Below, piece after piece: positions 60,964 to 64,000 of a DNA stretch of 64,000 nucleotides. The stretch covers positions 115,489,677 to 115,553,676 of the forward strand of contig NC_134542.1 in NCBI RefSeq assembly GCF_050624435.1. Direction: 5' to 3'. The notes below the pieces were generated by a model. That model searched no databases. It was not told the origin of the DNA and saw only the letters and a list, made by a program, of their open reading frames with translations. The DNA comes from Tenrec ecaudatus (Eukaryota; Chordata; Mammalia; Afrosoricida; Tenrecidae). The position numbers and the translations under genes are program-made. Numbering within the stretch: the stretch's first letter is position 1; each line of letters starts with the position of its first letter.

Positions 60964-61513
60964 AGGAAGCCGTGCTGTTGTCCTTGCCAGTAATCTGCTC
61001 TCTGGGTCGGGCTGTACCTTAGACACTAACGATATGCAATAGGTTAAATGTCTTATCTAAAGTGCCACGATTATTCTTTATTAATCCAAGATAGGTTAAT
61101 TCCAACTGAAGATTTTTATACTTTCAGCATGGTCAATAGGAAATACTTGAACATTTTAATTAAAAATTCATATGGTTATGTTGAAAAACCATATTCCAAT
61201 ACCACAGTAAATATTAACAGTTTTAAACAGTTAAACCATGTAATTTTTTTTGTAATTTTTTTTCTTTCCTATATTAAACTGGCCACAAAATTGAGGTCTT
61301 AAATTTTCAGCATTTGAACTTATTATTTCAATTATGACAGTGAAGTAACAGTTGGAGAAGTATCTAACATTTTTGTTATCATGAAAAATTAGAAAGTTTT
61401 CATACTTAGAAATATGTAAAGCAGGTAAAAATACTGGTTGGAAATCATTTAATATAATGTATTAGATTGGTATACTATAAACCTGGGTTTCAATAAAATT
61501 TCAAAGCTAACTC
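60964..61513 (+). other. DARS1: DARS1 3' UTR
   Basis: AT-rich untranslated sequence from the TAG to an estimated cleavage site about 15-20 bases after AATAAA. No SINE or L1 copy is present in it; the first downstream L1 begins about 30 bp past the estimated cleavage site. A chance 84-residue open frame (61048-61302) overlaps it and is not supported as a gene. Confidence 0.85.
61492..61497 (+). promoter_or_regulatory. DARS1: DARS1 polyadenylation signal AATAAA
   Basis: A canonical hexamer lies 529 bases after the stop. It is followed 20-35 bases later by the GU-rich stretch tgtgtctttgtgt (61517-61529), as expected of a cleavage/polyadenylation site. No other AATAAA is seen in the 3' UTR. Confidence 0.85.
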
Positions 61514-61544
61514 TATTGTGTCTTTGTGTAACATGGCAATTTAT

Positions 61545-62235
61545 TTTTTTATCATTTTACTGGGGGCTCGTACAATTCTTATCACAATCCATACATACAT
61601 ACATTGTATCAAGCACACTTGTACATCTGCTGCCATCATCATTCTCAAAACATTTTCTTTCTACTTGAGCCCCTGACATCAGCACCTCATTTTTCCCCCT
61701 CCCTCCACACCCCTCACCCTTGATAACTTATAAGTTATTGTTACTTTGTCATGTCTTCCAATGTCTCCTTTTACCCACTTTTCTGTTGTCCGTCCCCCAG
61801 GGAGGGGTTTACCGCGTTTCCCCGAAAATAAGACATACTCATGAAATAAGCTGCAGCAGGATTTCTAAGCGTTTGTGCCATTTAAACCATCCCCCGAAAA
61901 TAAGGCACAGTGACAGGCGGCGTGGCTCTGCAGCCGAGCGGTCACGAAAATGGGCAGCCTTCTCATGTGCCCCGGGGACTGGAGAGGTGCTGGCAGCCCC
62001 ACCCTGACCCTCTTTGTATCACTGCTCCCCTTATTGCTCCTGAGGGTTTTATCTGTCCTGGCTTCCCTGTGTTTCAAGCTCTTATCTGTACAAGTATTAC
62101 ATGTTCTGGTCTAGTCAGGTTGGTAAGATAGAATTGGAACCATGGTAGGGTAGGGGGGAAGCATTAAAAAATGTTAGGGAAGTTGAGTGTTTCATTGGTG
62201 CTATACTACTGTACCTTGAATGACTCTTCCTGTGG
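61545..62235 (-). mobile_element. L1 3' UTR copy (minus), with inserted element
   Basis: ttatcattttactgggggct opens it; ttctgttgtccgtcccccag precedes an insertion at 61812. The L1 resumes near 62004 with ctttgtatcactgctcccct and ends near tttcattggtgctatactac. Confidence 0.8.
61812..62003 (+). mobile_element. Element with TTTCCCCGAAAATAAG ends, in L1
   Basis: Begins ccgcgtttccccgaaaataa after TA and repeats cccccgaaaataaggcac at 61886. The right half is GC-rich (gtgccccggggactggagag). This motif is known to me from repeats in several mammals and other tetrapods. I cannot name the family. The right border is estimated by where L1 resumes. Confidence 0.55.
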
Positions 62236-62454
62236 CCGTTAAAGTGTATTCACATCTACAAATAGGCGGAGCAGCTTGAGACTGAAGGCGTAGGCTGGGT
62301 ATTAAGAGTCTGTTTCCCATGACTTAAAAAGAGTGCAGAATGTTCTGTTTTGTTTTTAACTGCTATTTACTTAGTGCATGTCACTAAGGAGCACTCCTAT
62401 GTTCCACAGCAAAAGAAATTTCTGTGTAAGCATTGCAACTAAAAACATTTCTTT

Positions 62455-62500
62455 TTAAATCATTTTATTGGAGGCTCATACAATTCTTATCACAATCCAT
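62455..62500 (-). mobile_element. Very short L1 3' end (minus)
   Basis: About 45 bp: aaatcattttattggaggct to ttatcacaatccatac. Flanks acatttcttt and accattttct are a plausible target duplication. Confidence 0.7.
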
Positions 62501-62767
62501 ACAGAAACCATTTTCTCTCTGGAATATTATATGTGCTGATGCTAGAGTGGTTCAATAAGCTAAGGACAGACTTGTCCAAACCTACTAGGTAATCCACAAA
62601 ATCCATAAAGGTTTATAGCCTTTCATATATCCCATGGGAATAATTTATAATATTCCCCATTACAATGATCATCCTCTCTAAACTGGATCAGGGGCATATA
62701 TAAAGCATAGATATGAATGGATTTTGAGCTCACAATCACATGCCCTAATCTAAGGACAATTAATTCT

Positions 62768-63616
62768 TTTTTTTTAGCATTAGGGACTCATACTACTCAT
62801 CACAATACATACATACATACATCAATTGTATAAAGCACATCCATACATTCTTTGCCCTCATCATTTTCAAAGAATTTGCTCTCCACTTAAGCCCTTTGCA
62901 TCAAGTCCTCTTCTTCCCCCTCCCTCCCCACTCCCCCCTCCCTCATGAGCCCTTGATAATTTATAAATTATTATTTTGTCATATCTTGCCCTGTCCAGCG
63001 CCCCCCTTCACCCCCTTTTCTGTTGTCCATCCCCCAGGGAGGAGGTCACATGTAGATCCTTGTAATCGGTTCCCTCTTTCCAACCCACTCTACCTCTACC
63101 CTCCCCGAAGCACCCCTCACACCCCTGGTCCTGAAGGTATCATCCACCCTGGATTCCCTGTACCTCCACTACCTCGGATCATAGTAGTGGGGGTGGGGGA
63201 GCAAGCATTTAGGAACTAGAGGAAAGCTGTATTCTTCATCCATCGGTGCTACGTCACACCCTGACTGACTCATCTCCTGTAGACCCCTCTGTGAGGGGAT
63301 CTCCAGTGGCTGACAAATGGGCTTTGGGTCTCCACTCTGCACTTGCCCCTTCATTCACTATGGTAAGATTTTTTTTTTTTGATGATGATGCCTTATACCT
63401 GATCCCTTCGACACCTCATGATCACACAGGCTGGTGTGCTTCTTCCATGTGAGCTTTGTTGCTTCTGAGCTAGATGGCCACTTGTTTATCTTCAAGCCTT
63501 TAAGACCCCAGACGCTATCTCTTTTGATAGCCGGGCACCATCAGCTTTCTTCACCACATTTGCTTGCTTACCCACTTTGGCTTCAGCGGTTGTGTCGGGA
63601 GGGTGAGCATCATAAG
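62768..63616 (-). mobile_element. L1 3' UTR copy (minus) with TSD
   Basis: T run then agcattagggactcatac, running through the 3' UTR to ttgtgtcgggagggtgagca. aaggacaattaatt at left and aagacaattaatt at right are the target duplication. Antisense frames of 68-107 residues are spurious. Confidence 0.9.
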
Positions 63617-63659
63617 ACAATTAATTGTTACGATACAGCCCTACTTAATACTTACCCTC

Positions 63660-63830
63660 ATAAAGAGATCACTAAAGATATGGGTGCTCTAGCAAAGTGT
63701 AGTAAAAAAATCAGATTGTGTCTGGAATCTTAAAGACTTCTCTTAAAACAAGCAGCCTTAAAGTGAGGTGTCGGCTGAGTCCACATGGAAGAAGCACACC
63801 AGCCTGTGTAAGCCAAGGATTGGAAATAAT
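63660..63830 (+). repeat. Diverged L1 3' UTR fragment (plus)
   Basis: gtgtctggaatcttaaagac and ccacatggaagaagcacacc are the internal 3' UTR block in sense orientation, older than the neighbouring copy. Confidence 0.65.
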
Positions 63831-64000
63831 GAAATCTATGACGGGAGAAGGGAACAATATTAGATGTTGAATTCTTAGTACCACCCGGTTTGCAGAAGGC
63901 TATGGATGACTGGAAAACCCAGAAGCCATTTGCAGAGTCCCCACATGGACTAAGCCTCCAGTGAATCAATCCTCTGACCACTGACCAGGGATATGAAAGA

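Larger units (their letters stand above)
61514..64000 (+). other. Region downstream of DARS1
   Basis: Intergenic sequence, almost all L1 3' UTR copies (61545-62235, 62455-62500, 62768-63616, 63660-63830). 62240-62450, 62510-62750 and 63840-64000 show nothing recognisable. Confidence 0.8.

Overview
The window is mammalian intronic and exonic DNA. It carries the 3' three quarters of one protein-coding gene on the + strand: DARS1, cytoplasmic aspartyl-tRNA synthetase. Thirteen exons (exons 4 to 16 if the gene has the human 16-exon structure) lie between 5128 and 60963. Spliced together they stay in frame and encode residues 73 (partial) to 501, ending exactly at the human length. Exons 1 to 3 and the promoter lie before position 1. 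The stop codon is at 60961-60963 and the AATAAA signal at 61492.

The repeats point to an afrotherian, most likely a tenrec (Echinops-like). tRNA-derived AfroSINE copies are scattered through the introns, and two RTE-clade LINE fragments match the afrotherian RTE. hAT elements of the SPIN (Space Invader) type are also present; among afrotherians, SPIN has been reported in tenrec. The species is inferred, not shown.

Layout: 1-5127 is the end of intron 3 (AfroSINE, RTE, SPIN and a GC-rich mini-insertion). Intron 4 (5231-22777) is 17.5 kb of SINE, L1, LTR and SPIN copies. Introns 5 to 11 hold nested L1s, a second RTE copy split by a solo LTR, and MIR/L2 relics. Intron 12 (44311-56256) contains a nearly complete but dead 8.6-kb L1 and a mariner that was hit by SPIN, which was in turn hit by L1. 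Introns 13 to 15, the last exon and the 3' UTR follow. The last 2.5 kb is downstream L1 3' UTR sequence. By human synteny the next gene downstream would be MCM6, but it is not seen here.

The dominant repeat is one L1 lineage with a roughly 2.2-kb 3' UTR. About 20 truncated copies account for most of the long spurious open frames. I found no new coding system. The best material for a second look is structural: target-site duplications flanking nothing but poly(A), an L1 3' end carried as a tandem dimer at three loci, two L1s inserted tail to tail at one target site, a short L1 3' transduction, and an unidentified CpG-rich 110-bp insertion with a 12-bp target duplication.
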